Assembly: GCF_003966695.1 (NCBI RefSeq)
Contig: NZ_AP018828.1
Location: 464,001 to 528,000, forward strand
From: Asticcacaulis excentricus
GTDB taxonomy: Bacteria > Pseudomonadota > Alphaproteobacteria > Caulobacterales > Caulobacteraceae
Length of the DNA: 64,000 nucleotides
Direction: 5' to 3'
A program made the translations under genes and the position numbers. The notes under the pieces were generated by a model. It saw nothing but the letters and a program-made list of their open reading frames with translations, did not search any database and was not told where the DNA came from. Numbering within the stretch: position 1 is the first letter of the stretch; each line of letters opens with the position of its first letter. Shown here in pieces: positions 1 to 8,266 of this stretch.

Positions 1-1
1 T

Positions 2-634
2 TATGGCATGATCATGTTCATCGCCTCGGAAGTGATGTTCTTCGTGGCGTGGTTCTGGGTCTTCTTCGAAATGGCCCTGTTCCACGAACACCGCGCGGGT
101 GTGGCCTCGGCCATCGAAGAGGTCCGCACGGCGTGGGCCTCGACGGGCAGCACCGATCCGAATGGCTGGATGCCGGCGGGCGTTGAGGCTGTTTCGGCCT
201 GGCAATTGCCGCTGCTCAACACGCTTCTCCTGCTGCTGTCGGGCACGACCGTAACCTGGGCGCACCACGCGCTTCAGGAGGGCGATCGCAATGGTGCCAA
301 GTGGGGCCTGTTCCTGACTGTGGTGCTGGGGGCTATCTTCACCAGCGTACAGGCCTTTGAATATTATCACATTCTCCACCATCACCTGTTCTTCAACGAA
401 GAAGCCGCCAATGCCGGTCTTTACGGCTCGGCCTTCTTCATGGCCACGGGTTTCCATGGCTTCCACGTCCTGATCGGCACCATCTTCCTGCTGATCTGTC
501 TGATCCGCCTGATGCGCGGTGGCTTCACGCCGCAAAAGCACTTCGGTTTCGAAGCGGCGGCCTGGTACTGGCACTTCGTTGACGTGGTGTGGCTGTTCCT
601 GTTCGCCTTCATCTACGTCATCTTCGGAGCCTAA
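2..634 (+). CDS. ctaE: cytochrome c oxidase subunit III, 5' end outside the window
   Basis: Membrane subunit III of the aa3-type haem-copper oxidase, which sits beside the catalytic subunit I in the inner membrane. The frame is already open at base 2 and gives 210 residues. The family is normally about 270-290 residues, so the N-terminal part lies before the window. Several hydrophobic helices are visible, with family-typical segments such as [13 protein letters not shown] near the start, the [11 protein letters not shown] segment and the C-terminal [14 protein letters not shown]. The DUF983 gene begins 2 bases after the stop and SURF1 follows, which is the usual tail of an alphaproteobacterial cta operon. 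Identification is firm; only the start is missing. Confidence 0.95.
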   Translation, partial: YGMIMFIASEVMFFVAWFWVFFEMALFHEHRAGVASAIEEVRTAWASTGSTDPNGWMPAGVEAVSAWQLPLLNTLLLLLSGTTVTWAHHALQEGDRNGAKWGLFLTVVLGAIFTSVQAFEYYHILHHHLFFNEEAANAGLYGSAFFMATGFHGFHVLIGTIFLLICLIRLMRGGFTPQKHFGFEAAAWYWHFVDVVWLFLFAFIYVIFGA

Positions 635-636
635 GC

Positions 637-1008
637 ATGGCCGGTCCCGATAGCCGCGAGGTCAATTTCCTCGCGGCGGCGCGGGGCCGCTGCCCCGTCT
701 GCGGTCAGGGTAAGCTCTTTAAGGGCTTCCTCAAGGTCGCGCCGGAATGCAGCCAATGTCACACAGATTTTCAGGCGGCGGATACCGGAGACGGTCCCGT
801 CGTCTTTGTCATTCTGATCGTCGGCTTTATCGTCTGTTTCGGCTTCATGATCACGGCCCTGAGCCATGACTGGCCCCTGTGGCTGCATATGATCATCTGG
901 CTGCCTATGGCGCTTTTCCTCAGTCTGGGGCTGATGCCGCCGCTCAAGGGGCTGATGGTGGCGTCGCAGCTCAAAAACCGCGTCAGTGACAAGGACCGCT
1001 TTAAATGA
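637..1008 (+). CDS. DUF983 family small membrane protein of the cta operon
   Basis: A 123-residue protein with two paired cysteines near the N-terminus (Cys19/Cys22 and Cys38/Cys41, a zinc-ribbon-like arrangement) followed by two hydrophobic helices at about 54-74 and 82-102. This matches the DUF983 family, commonly found between ctaE and SURF1 in alphaproteobacteria. The family's exact role is not established; the neighbourhood suggests oxidase assembly. An in-frame upstream ATG at 589 lies inside ctaE. The ATG at 637, two bases after the ctaE stop, gives the expected family N-terminus and was chosen. The stop overlaps the SURF1 start (ATGA), so translation is probably coupled. Confidence 0.85.
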   Translation: MAGPDSREVNFLAAARGRCPVCGQGKLFKGFLKVAPECSQCHTDFQAADTGDGPVVFVILIVGFIVCFGFMITALSHDWPLWLHMIIWLPMALFLSLGLMPPLKGLMVASQLKNRVSDKDRFK

Positions 1009-1697
1009 AGCGATTGCCTGTCGGTTTGACCCTCGCCGTCGGCGTGGCCCTGCTGATCCTGCTGGGGCTCGGCACCTGGCAGATGCAGCGCCTGCACTGG
1101 AAAGAGCAGTTGCTGGCCGATCTGGCGCGGACGCGGGCCATAGCCCCAGTGGCGCTGGACAGCCTTCTATCTCAGCCCGGCGATCACGTCTGGCGGCAGG
1201 TGACGCTCGATTGCCGCAGTGATCCGCGCGATTTTGTCTATATGCACGGCGTGTCGGACGGCGTGGCCGGGTTCCACGTCCTGACTGTGTGCGCAACGGG
1301 GCAGGAGGGGGGGCAGGGGGTGATCCTTGCCGATTTGGGCTTTACGGCGCAACAGCCGCTGACCGGTGCGGTCGCTCTCACCGCCCTGACCGGGCGGCTA
1401 CGGCGCTTTGAAACGCCCAACGCTTTCGTGCCGCCGAACGATCCTAAGGCCGACGACTGGTACACGCGCTCGGTGCCCGACCTCTCGAAGCGCTGGAACG
1501 TTACATTACGATCGGACTATTTTGTAGCCGCGACCCAGCCCGTGGCACCCGGCCTGACGCCGGTCGATGCGGCGGCCAACCTGTCCAATCGCCATCTGGA
1601 ATACGCCCTCACCTGGTATGGGCTGGCGGCGGCGCTGATCGGTGTCTATATAGCGCTCCTGTATTCGCGCCCAAGAGCTATTTCCCAAAGGAAATAG
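1005..1697 (+). CDS. SURF1 family cytochrome oxidase assembly protein
   Basis: A 230-residue protein with the SURF1 layout: one transmembrane helix at about 5-22, a large periplasmic domain, and a second helix near 205-223. SURF1 proteins (Shy1 in yeast) assist haem a insertion into subunit I of cytochrome c oxidase. The N-terminal LGTWQMQRLHWKE resembles the family's conserved GxWQxxRxxWK segment. It overlaps the DUF983 stop by four bases. Its last codons and stop fall inside a strong terminator hairpin, so this is the last gene of the operon. Confidence 0.92.
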   Translation: MKRLPVGLTLAVGVALLILLGLGTWQMQRLHWKEQLLADLARTRAIAPVALDSLLSQPGDHVWRQVTLDCRSDPRDFVYMHGVSDGVAGFHVLTVCATGQEGGQGVILADLGFTAQQPLTGAVALTALTGRLRRFETPNAFVPPNDPKADDWYTRSVPDLSKRWNVTLRSDYFVAATQPVAPGLTPVDAAANLSNRHLEYALTWYGLAAALIGVYIALLYSRPRAISQRK

Positions 1698-1709
1698 CTC
1701 TTGGGTTTT
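1670..1709 (+). terminator. intrinsic terminator overlapping the SURF1 stop codon
   Basis: Perfect 16-base arms at 1670-1685 and 1690-1705 with loop CAAA, followed by TTTT. The SURF1 stop TAG at 1695-1697 lies inside the right arm, so the hairpin also encodes the protein's last residues. Confidence 0.85.
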
Positions 1710-1783
1710 ATCTGGTCGCGCATTGGATTCCAAAAACCGCAGGGCACTTTTTGGAATGCGCTTGCGCCGAACAAAGGCATAGC

Positions 1784-3064
1784 ATGAGTTTCACCCCTCT
1801 TGGCGTGGGTAACGCCTCAGTCGCCACCCTGAGCAACGGCCTGCGGGTGGTTCACGACCCCATCCCCGGCCTGCACACCTTCGCCCTGACGGCCATCATC
1901 CACGGCGGGGCGCGCTACGAAGCGCCGCATCAATCGGGCTGGGCCCACCTCAGCGAGCATATGGTGTTCAAGGGGGCAGGCGGGCGCAGCGCGCGCGAAC
2001 TGGCCGAGGTGATCGAACATCGCGGGGGCACCATCAACGCCTCCACAGGCTACGAGCACACCCGTTTTGAGGTGCGCGGCATGGCCGAACTGCTGCCGCT
2101 GGCGGTCGAGGTGGTCGGCGACCTGATGTTTCGCCCGGCGCTGGAGGCTGAGGAGCTGGAGCGCGAAAAGAAGGTCATCGAGCAGGAGATTTCCGAAGCG
2201 TTTGACACGCCCGACGACCACGTCTTCGACCTGCTGCAAGAGGCCTGCTTCGGCGACCACAGTCTGGCGCGCCCTATTTTGGGGACACCGCAAAGTTTGG
2301 CTCCGGCGCGGCCGGAGACGCTGCGTGCCTATATCGAAGGCCTGTATAATCCGGCAGATATCGTGCTGTGCGTATCCGGCGGCGTCGAAGCGGCGGGCGT
2401 ACTGACCGCGGTCGAGGCCCATATGAATGTGCCGGCGCGGCCGGCGCGCGAGGCCGACGGGGCGGCGCGCTTTATGCCGCGCCACATCCGCCACGTGCGC
2501 AAGGTCGAACAGACGCACCTGACGCTCGCCTTTGAGGGCGTCAACCGCTTTGACGACGACCTGTTTGCGCTCAAGCTGTTCGGCGAGATTCTGGGCGGTG
2601 GCATGGCGTCTCGCCTGTTTCAGGAGGCGCGCGAAGACCGTGGTTTGGCCTATTCCATCGACGCCTGGACGACGCAGTTCCGCGATACGGGGATGCTGGG
2701 CATCTATGCCGGCTGCGCGCCCAAGGATGCGGCGGACCTCAGCGAACTGATCGTCAGCGTCATGCGCGGCCTGATCGACAAACCGCTGGAGTCCGAGCTG
2801 GAGCGTGCCAAAGCGCAATACACCACCTCGCTCTATCTGAACGACGAGAACGCGGCGCAGCGCGCCAATACGCTGGGCGGGCAGGTCCTGACCTATGACC
2901 GCGCCTTTACGCTCAAGGAGCAGGTGGCGCGGCTGGAGGCGGTGACGCTCAACGACCTGCGCCGCGTGGGTGAACGCACGCTGCAAGCCGGTGTGGCGAC
3001 CGCTATTCTGGGGCCCACGCTGAAAAGTGATCCGCAGAAGCGTCTCGAAGCGGTTTTGGCTTAA
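1784..3064 (+). CDS. M16 family zinc peptidase (processing-peptidase-like)
   Basis: A 426-residue protein of the M16 family (pitrilysin/mitochondrial processing peptidase-like). The inverted zinc motif HLSEH is at residues 55-59, and the downstream zinc glutamate lies in the EREKKVIEQE segment near residues 126-136. The second half is the typical inactive-like M16 C domain (GGGMASRLFQEAREDRGLAY). The frame is open from 1751, but the ATG at 1784 has an AAAGG eight bases upstream and starts at the family's usual position. There is no signal peptide, so it is probably cytoplasmic. It follows the SURF1 terminator and is therefore likely its own transcript. Confidence 0.92.
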   Translation: MSFTPLGVGNASVATLSNGLRVVHDPIPGLHTFALTAIIHGGARYEAPHQSGWAHLSEHMVFKGAGGRSARELAEVIEHRGGTINASTGYEHTRFEVRGMAELLPLAVEVVGDLMFRPALEAEELEREKKVIEQEISEAFDTPDDHVFDLLQEACFGDHSLARPILGTPQSLAPARPETLRAYIEGLYNPADIVLCVSGGVEAAGVLTAVEAHMNVPARPAREADGAARFMPRHIRHVRKVEQTHLTLAFEGVNRFDDDLFALKLFGEILGGGMASRLFQEAREDRGLAYSIDAWTTQFRDTGMLGIYAGCAPKDAADLSELIVSVMRGLIDKPLESELERAKAQYTTSLYLNDENAAQRANTLGGQVLTYDRAFTLKEQVARLEAVTLNDLRRVGERTLQAGVATAILGPTLKSDPQKRLEAVLA

Positions 3065-3069
3065 CCTAA

Positions 3070-3188
3070 CGGAATGATTTCTAATCATTCCGCTCATGCC
3101 GCCATTGAGGCGGCGGCCAAGGTGGCGGAGCCCGTACCCGGCGAGGGGCTAAGCAAAAAAATCTGGATCATTATGATTAATGATCCAG
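3070..3188. repeat. two-hairpin dispersed repeat, copy 1
   Basis: A hairpin at 3070-3092 (CGGAATGATT / AATCATTCCG, loop TCT) is followed by about 60 bases of GC-rich sequence and a second perfect hairpin at 3163-3188 (CTGGATCATTA / TAATGATCCAG, loop TGAT). The same arrangement, with closely similar middle sequence, occurs at 35615-35752. The second hairpin overlaps the last codons (LDH, stop) of the glycerophosphodiesterase gene. It lies in a convergent gap and could also act as a terminator. Confidence 0.8.
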
Positions 3189-4334
3189 AAACACCTTGCG
3201 GGCGGCAACGCCCGTATCGGCGAAGTCGGTAAACAGGCCGTCTATGCCGAGGGCGAACAGTTGCTTGAACTCGGCCTGCGCATCGCCCTTATAGGCAGCG
3301 GGCAGGCGGTCATTGCGCAGGGTCCAGGTGTGGACCTTCAGCCCCGCCTTGTGCGCGGCGTCGATCAGGGCGCGATTTTCGACGATGCGGCAGTCGGCCT
3401 CGCTGGTCTTTTCTGTCACCGGCCCGTTGGCCACGGCCTTGAGCAGGTAACGCTTCCACGGCGCAATAACATCGGCATAGGTACGCACCTCGGCCAGACC
3501 TTCGGGCGTCAGCATGTCGGCATAGACGCCCTTGCGTCCGGCGGCGGCCCAGTCGAAGGGCACCGACGGCCCAACGTCACCCGTGGCGAAATTGACGTCC
3601 CCACCATCGACCAGTTGCACGCGCGGCAGAGGCGACAGGGCCTTCAGGCGCTTCAGACTGTCGGCTTCGAAGGATTGTAGGAAGACGGCCGAGTCGGCCT
3701 TGTTCATATCGCCCTTGCTCAGGGCCTCGATCAGGCGTTCTTCCAGCGGCAGACCGGCGGCGCGGTGCAGGGTCGGATGCTTGGTTTCGATATACAAACC
3801 CACGCTCTTGCCCGTCGTCTTGAAGTGATTCCGCACCAGACCGATCACCTCTTCCAGCGTCGGCACCTCGAAGCGGCCGTTATAGCTCTGGTCCCGATCG
3901 GCAAAGGCCTGTCGCGCGCGCAGGGTCTTGATTTCGGCCAGAGTAAAGTCGCTGGCGAAGAAGTCGGTGATGCTCACCCCGTCCACGGTAAGGGTCCGCT
4001 TGCGGGCCGCAAATTCCGGGCGTTGCGCCACGTCCGTCGTGCCGGACAGCATGGGCTCATGACGGCAGATCAGCACGCCGTCTTTGGTCGCCACCACGTC
4101 GGGTTCGATATAGTCGGCGCCCATATGGATGGCGAGATTATAGGCTTCGAGTGTGTGTTCGGGGCGGTAGCCGCTGGCGCCGCGGTGGGCTATGATCAGG
4201 GGCATCTTGTGCTCCGTCGGCTTGGTGGCGGCCAGAGACGGCCTGAGCCCGATGGCACCGCCCAGAACGGCCCCGGTGCCGGCGATGGCTCCGAAGGTGA
4301 AACGGCGGCGGGCGGTATCGACGGTAAGGGGCAT
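3177..4334 (-). CDS. glpQ: glycerophosphodiester phosphodiesterase, Tat-exported (GlpQ type)
   Basis: Hydrolyses glycerophosphodiesters to glycerol 3-phosphate and an alcohol, in the periplasm. The 385-residue protein begins with a twin-arginine signal (ARRRFTFG at residues 8-15, then a hydrophobic stretch ending ALAAT-like near 37). It carries the GDPD signature: HRGASG with His50, the metal pair Glu77/Asp79 in YIEPDVV, and His92 in RHEP. Size fits the periplasmic GlpQ class rather than the short cytoplasmic UgpQ class. Its last three codons fall inside the dispersed repeat hairpin. It is convergent with the M16 gene and appears monocistronic. Confidence 0.92.
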   Translation of the reverse strand: MPLTVDTARRRFTFGAIAGTGAVLGGAIGLRPSLAATKPTEHKMPLIIAHRGASGYRPEHTLEAYNLAIHMGADYIEPDVVATKDGVLICRHEPMLSGTTDVAQRPEFAARKRTLTVDGVSITDFFASDFTLAEIKTLRARQAFADRDQSYNGRFEVPTLEEVIGLVRNHFKTTGKSVGLYIETKHPTLHRAAGLPLEERLIEALSKGDMNKADSAVFLQSFEADSLKRLKALSPLPRVQLVDGGDVNFATGDVGPSVPFDWAAAGRKGVYADMLTPEGLAEVRTYADVIAPWKRYLLKAVANGPVTEKTSEADCRIVENRALIDAAHKAGLKVHTWTLRNDRLPAAYKGDAQAEFKQLFALGIDGLFTDFADTGVAARKVFLDH

Positions 4335-4424
4335 GGTACACTCATCCGGAAGGGGTGAGGATGTCCATAGAGTGCGTCGATGACAGGGCTGTGAAAGTCT
4401 GGCCTCTGAAAGCGTTGAGCCGCG

Positions 4425-5060
4425 TCAGGCCCGCCCGGCATTGAGGCTGAGGTGCTCCGGTAAAATTCCGAGACTTTTGAGTGCCCTGTTCCATAAACCT
4501 GCGGCATCGTGTGAAAACAGAATATCTGCGCTGGAGGGCGCGATCAGCCACGCATTGTCGCGAATCTCGGCTTCTAACTGGCCCGGACCCCACCCGGCAT
4601 AGCCCAGCGCAATCAGCGCCCGCGACGGACCCGCTCCGCGCGCCAGATCGACCAAAATATCGCGCGACACGGTCAAACCGATGCCGTCGCGCAGTTCCAG
4701 CGCCTCCGGGTCGATATCGAGCGGCAGGGTCACCTCATCAATAAAGTAGTCGAGGCTGTGCAGCACAAAGCCGCGCTCGTTCTGCACCGGGCCCCCATTA
4801 TAGATGGGAGTAGCGACGTGGCGGTTGTCGGTGATGTCGATGCCCAGTTCCTCCATCATGCGTGGGAAGGTCAGGCCGCCTATGGGCTGCGTCAGCACAA
4901 TCCCCATCGCCGATTCCGCGTCGTGCTGACACATATAGATGACGCTGTGGTCGAAATTGGGATCGTCCAGGCTCGGCATAGCCACCAGCAATCGCCCTTG
5001 GAGGGAGGTGGTCTCAACGGAAGCTGTTGGGTCTGAGGAGGCAATGCCTGTTTTGCGCAT
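4425..5060 (-). CDS. YqgE/AlgH family protein (UPF0301)
   Basis: A 211-residue protein with YqgE/AlgH family features: GRLLVAMPSLDDPNFDHSVI near the N-terminus, MGIVLTQPI, a YNGGPVQ motif and the C-terminal GYAGWGPGQLEAEI segment. The molecular function is not settled; it has been annotated as a putative transcriptional regulator. The frame is open to 5186, but that would overlap the divergent peroxiredoxin start. The ATG at 5060 gives the usual family length and a 124-base divergent intergenic region. No clear Shine-Dalgarno is visible there, so the exact start is uncertain. Confidence 0.88.
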   Translation of the reverse strand: MRKTGIASSDPTASVETTSLQGRLLVAMPSLDDPNFDHSVIYMCQHDAESAMGIVLTQPIGGLTFPRMMEELGIDITDNRHVATPIYNGGPVQNERGFVLHSLDYFIDEVTLPLDIDPEALELRDGIGLTVSRDILVDLARGAGPSRALIALGYAGWGPGQLEAEIRDNAWLIAPSSADILFSHDAAGLWNRALKSLGILPEHLSLNAGRA

Positions 5061-5184
5061 GGCGCAAAGATGGGCATGGAAGCCGTCTCTGGCAAGAAAA
5101 AAGCGTATAAAGACGGTGCGTGCGCTCTGGTCTGTAGGCTGACACAGGCCTATAAGCAGCGGGCCATTCAACGGAGATTTACCC

Positions 5185-5667
5185 ATGACGATTCAACCCG
5201 GTGACAAGCTGCCCGAAGTGAAATTCTCTTCCCCGGCCGAAGACGGCCTGAAGCCGCTGACCACTTCCGAAGTGTTTGCCGGTAAACGCGCCGTGCTGTT
5301 TGCTGTGCCGGGCGCCTTCACCCCGACCTGCTCGGCGCGTCACCTGCCGGGCTTCCGCGATCAGGCGAAAGCCTTCAAATTCAAGACTATCGACGTGGTG
5401 GCTTGCACCAGCGTCAATGATGGATTCGTTATGAAGGCCTGGGCCAAGGATCAGGGCATTGCCGACGAAGTGCTGATGCTGGGCGACGGCAATGGCGAAT
5501 TTGCCGAAAAGGTTGGTCTGGTCCTCGACGCCGAAGGTTTCGGCATGGGCAAGCGCTCGCAACGCTACGCCATGATCGTCAATGATGGCGTCGTCGAAAA
5601 GCTGTTCGTCGAAGCGCCGGGCGAGTTCAAGGTCTCGTCTGCGGACTATGTGCTGGAACAGCTGTAA
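5185..5667 (+). CDS. peroxiredoxin, Prx5-like
   Basis: A thiol peroxidase that reduces hydrogen and organic peroxides. The 160-residue protein has the Prx5 motif PGAFTPTCS with peroxidatic Cys49; a second cysteine, Cys74 (VVACTSVND), sits in the usual Prx5 position. Length and the C-terminal APGEFKVSSADYVLEQL also match the family. A GGAG lies about eight bases before the ATG. It is divergent from yqgE and ends before a strong terminator framed by long inverted repeats. Reductant (glutaredoxin or thioredoxin) cannot be told from the sequence. Confidence 0.93.
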   Translation: MTIQPGDKLPEVKFSSPAEDGLKPLTTSEVFAGKRAVLFAVPGAFTPTCSARHLPGFRDQAKAFKFKTIDVVACTSVNDGFVMKAWAKDQGIADEVLMLGDGNGEFAEKVGLVLDAEGFGMGKRSQRYAMIVNDGVVEKLFVEAPGEFKVSSADYVLEQL

Positions 5668-5680
5668 ACATCAGAGAAAG

Positions 5681-5799
5681 AGACGCGGGGTCGCAGACCC
5701 CGCACCCCTTAACCGGGAACAAGCGGAAAGGCCGGAGCGTAAACTCCGGCCTTCTTTTTGCTCTAAGTGATGGGGTGCGGGGTCTGCGACCCCGCGTCT
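5681..5799. repeat. 28-base perfect inverted repeat made of paired GGGGTC hairpins
   Basis: Arms 5681-5708 and 5772-5799 are exact reverse complements. Each arm is itself a hairpin (GCGGGGTC-NNN-GACCCCGC). The arms bracket the peroxiredoxin terminator in a convergent gap, and the right arm ends at the acyl-CoA dehydrogenase stop codon. Related pairs occur at 9953-10069 and 20257-20359. Confidence 0.85.
5728..5759 (+). terminator. intrinsic terminator after the peroxiredoxin gene
   Basis: Arms AAGGCCGGAG (5728-5737) and CTCCGGCCTT (5744-5753) with loop CGTAAA, followed by CTTTTT. Confidence 0.85.
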
Positions 5800-7583
5800 T
5801 AAAAACGATCATCTTCCAATGCGAACAGGGCCTCCGATCCGGCCTTCATCTTTTGCAGATGCGCCTCGGCTTCGGGCAGAATGCGTTCCAGGAAAACGCG
5901 ACCGACCTTGAGCTTGTCGGCATAGAAGGGATCGGTCGAGCCCGCGTCGATGGCGGCTTGCGCGGCGGCCGCCTGTTGCGCCCAGCTATAGGCCAACGCG
6001 GTCAGACCAAACAGGCACAGATAGTCGAGCGAACCCGCGGCGGCGGCGTCCGGATTGCCCATGCCGTTTTGCATCAGCCACAGGGTGCCGTCCATCAGAC
6101 GCGCCTTGGTGTCCTTCAGGCCCTTGACGAAGGTCGCGGCGCTGCCCGCTTCGTGGTCGGCGACATAGGCGTCGATTTCGGCGAAATAGGCCATCACGGC
6201 GCGCCCGCCCTTGGACGGCAGTTTGCGTCCGACGAGGTCGAGCGCCTGCACGCCGTTGGTACCTTCGTAGATGAGCGTAATGCGGATATCGCGCATATAT
6301 TGCGAGGCCGGGAAGTGTTCGGTGAAGCCCGAACCGCCGTGCACCTGCATCGAGTCCTGCGTGACCTTTAGGCCCTTTTCGGTGAGAAAGGCCTTCACAA
6401 CCGGTGTCAGCAGGCTGAGGAAATCATTGGCCTTTTCCCGCGTCGCCTCGTCTTCGGCATGTTTGGCCAGATCGGCCTGAAGCGCGACCCAGGTGAGGAA
6501 ACCGCGGCCGCCTTCGAGCAGGGCGCGGCTTTCGAGCAGCATACGGCGCACATCGGGGTGGACGAGGATAGAGTCGGCGGGCTTGTCCGGCGATTTGGGG
6601 CCGGTGAGGGCGCGCCCTTGCAGGCGGTCCTTGGCGAATTCGACGGCGGCGACGTGGCTGGCGTGACCGATGGCGAGGCCCTGAAGGCCGACGCCGAGGC
6701 GGGCATTGTTCATCATGTAGAACATGATTTTCAGCCCTTCGTGGACATTGCCGAGCAGCCAGCCCCTGGCGTCTTCATAGATCATGACGCAGGTGGAATT
6801 GCCGTGAATGCCCATCTTGTGCTCAAGACCGGCGCAATGAAGGCTGTTGCGCTCGCCCGGATTGCCGTTCGCATCCGGGATAAATTTGGGCACGAGGAAC
6901 AGCGATATGCCCTTCACGCCCGCCGGTGCGCCTTCGATGCGTGCCAGAACGAGGTGGCAGATATTGCCCGTAAAGTCGTGCTCACCCGCCGAAATCCAGA
7001 TCTTCTGACCCGAAATCTTATAGGTGCCGTCGCTGTCCGGCACCGCCTTGGTGCGCAGTAGGCCAAGGTCCGTGCCGCAATGTGGCTCGGTCAGGTTCAT
7101 CGTCCCCGACCATTCGCCGGCAATCAGCTTGGGAAGATACAGCGCCTTCAACTCGTCTGTGCCGCCGACGCTCAGCGCGGCCACCGCGCCATCGGTTAGG
7201 CCGGGATACATGGCAAAGGCCGAAGACGCGCCGGTGAGCATTTCCGAATAGGCCGTGGCCACGACGTGTGGCAGGCCCTGACCGCCGTATTCGGGATCTC
7301 CGCCCAGAGCGGGCCACCCGGCCTCAACCATCTGGAGATAGGCTTCCTTATAGCCCTTCGGCGCGGTGACGCTGTGGTCGGGGTGCAGGACACAGCCCTC
7401 CTTGTCGCCCGGCGCGTTCAGCGGCGCGACCACCTCTTCGGTGAACTTCGCGCCTTCTTCCAGAATGGCCTGAACGACATCGGGTGAAGCGTCCTGAAAC
7501 CCTTTCAGGTTCGAATACTGGGCGATGTTCAGCACGTCGTTGAGCAGGAACTGATAGTCGCGCACGGGGGCCTTATACGGCAT
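5799..7583 (-). CDS. acyl-CoA dehydrogenase, long form with extended C-terminus (DmdC-like)
   Basis: An FAD-dependent acyl-CoA dehydrogenase of 594 residues. This is longer than the about 380 of short-chain enzymes and matches the subfamily that includes 3-methylmercaptopropionyl-CoA dehydrogenase. Visible signatures are TEPHCGTDLG (about residue 165), KIWISAGEHD, and the catalytic-glutamate region TLIYEGTNGVQALDL around residue 437. Substrate cannot be assigned; fatty acyl or branched-chain CoA esters are plausible. A MerR-type regulator gene lies 70 bases upstream on the same strand with a palindrome before it, so the two are probably co-transcribed and regulated together. Confidence 0.92.
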   Translation of the reverse strand: MPYKAPVRDYQFLLNDVLNIAQYSNLKGFQDASPDVVQAILEEGAKFTEEVVAPLNAPGDKEGCVLHPDHSVTAPKGYKEAYLQMVEAGWPALGGDPEYGGQGLPHVVATAYSEMLTGASSAFAMYPGLTDGAVAALSVGGTDELKALYLPKLIAGEWSGTMNLTEPHCGTDLGLLRTKAVPDSDGTYKISGQKIWISAGEHDFTGNICHLVLARIEGAPAGVKGISLFLVPKFIPDANGNPGERNSLHCAGLEHKMGIHGNSTCVMIYEDARGWLLGNVHEGLKIMFYMMNNARLGVGLQGLAIGHASHVAAVEFAKDRLQGRALTGPKSPDKPADSILVHPDVRRMLLESRALLEGGRGFLTWVALQADLAKHAEDEATREKANDFLSLLTPVVKAFLTEKGLKVTQDSMQVHGGSGFTEHFPASQYMRDIRITLIYEGTNGVQALDLVGRKLPSKGGRAVMAYFAEIDAYVADHEAGSAATFVKGLKDTKARLMDGTLWLMQNGMGNPDAAAAGSLDYLCLFGLTALAYSWAQQAAAAQAAIDAGSTDPFYADKLKVGRVFLERILPEAEAHLQKMKAGSEALFALEDDRF

Positions 7584-7653
7584 GGAGGTGCTCCTTGGCG
7601 TTATGGTGAGCTTTATTTCGGTGTCTTAAATATCGGCGTGAGCGCGTTGATTA

Positions 7654-8076
7654 TCAGGCGCTTTTGCGGTCGTCTTCAGCGTGGGCGGCCTGCGCCGCTT
7701 CGTGCTTGGCGATCTCGCCTTCCATCCACGCGCAGCCTTCGACCATGTCCTTGATCGCCTGATCAATGTCTTCGCGCTGGCGCTTCAGGTTCTCAATCTG
7801 GTCGTGATACTTGGCCACGGTGGCGCGCATCTGCTTCACGCCACGGTCTTCGCGGTTATACAGATCGAGCACCTCGTGAATTTCGATCAGCGAAAAGCCC
7901 ATGCGCTTGCCGCGTAGGATGATCTTCAGACGCGCCCGGTCGCGCGCCGAATAGATGCGCGTCTGACCCTTGCGTTCCGGGCTGATGAGGCCCTTGTCCT
8001 CATAAAAGCGCAAGGCGCGGGCGGTGACGCCGAACTCCTTGGAAAGCTGGCGAATAGTGTAGGTACGCATGTCCAT
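7654..8076 (-). CDS. MerR family transcriptional regulator
   Basis: A 140-residue regulator. The MerR winged helix is at residues 4-72 (TIRQLSKEFGV, ALRFYEDKGLI, RIYSARDRARLKII), followed by a long coiled coil (about 85-120). The effector part lacks the paired cysteines of metal-sensing MerR proteins. The ATG at 8076 was chosen because AGGGGG lies five bases upstream; the frame is open to 8127 but has no such site. It precedes the acyl-CoA dehydrogenase on the same strand. Regulators of this kind next to acyl-CoA dehydrogenases include LiuR-type repressors of branched-chain and fatty acid catabolism; that specific assignment is inference. Confidence 0.88.
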   Translation of the reverse strand: MDMRTYTIRQLSKEFGVTARALRFYEDKGLISPERKGQTRIYSARDRARLKIILRGKRMGFSLIEIHEVLDLYNREDRGVKQMRATVAKYHDQIENLKRQREDIDQAIKDMVEGCAWMEGEIAKHEAAQAAHAEDDRKSA

Positions 8077-8107
8077 GGTGACCCCCTGTATAAGGTCGTT
8101 ATAATTG

Positions 8108-8123
8108 ACGTTTACGTAAACGT
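8108..8123. promoter_or_regulatory. 16-base perfect palindrome upstream of the merR gene
   Basis: ACGTTTACGTAAACGT is a perfect palindrome centred about 40 bases before the merR start. Position and symmetry fit an autoregulatory MerR operator, and the sequence resembles LiuR-type sites as I recall them. It lies in the gap shared with divergent lysK. Confidence 0.6.
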
Positions 8124-8266
8124 ACATCTAACTTGCCCCAAACGTCAAGAGGCGGCTTTTCACATCTTCGTGCCATTGGGCCAGTCAGCGGTTTCATTTG
8201 ACGCCCGCCGTCGCGCGCTTTAAAGCCACAGCTCTGTTTTGTTTGCCCCGAAAGGTGTTTTCCCAC

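Noticed and set aside
1817-3097. 426-codon open frame antisense to the M16 peptidase gene
   Set aside because: Shadow frame; composition typical of antisense GC-rich reading.
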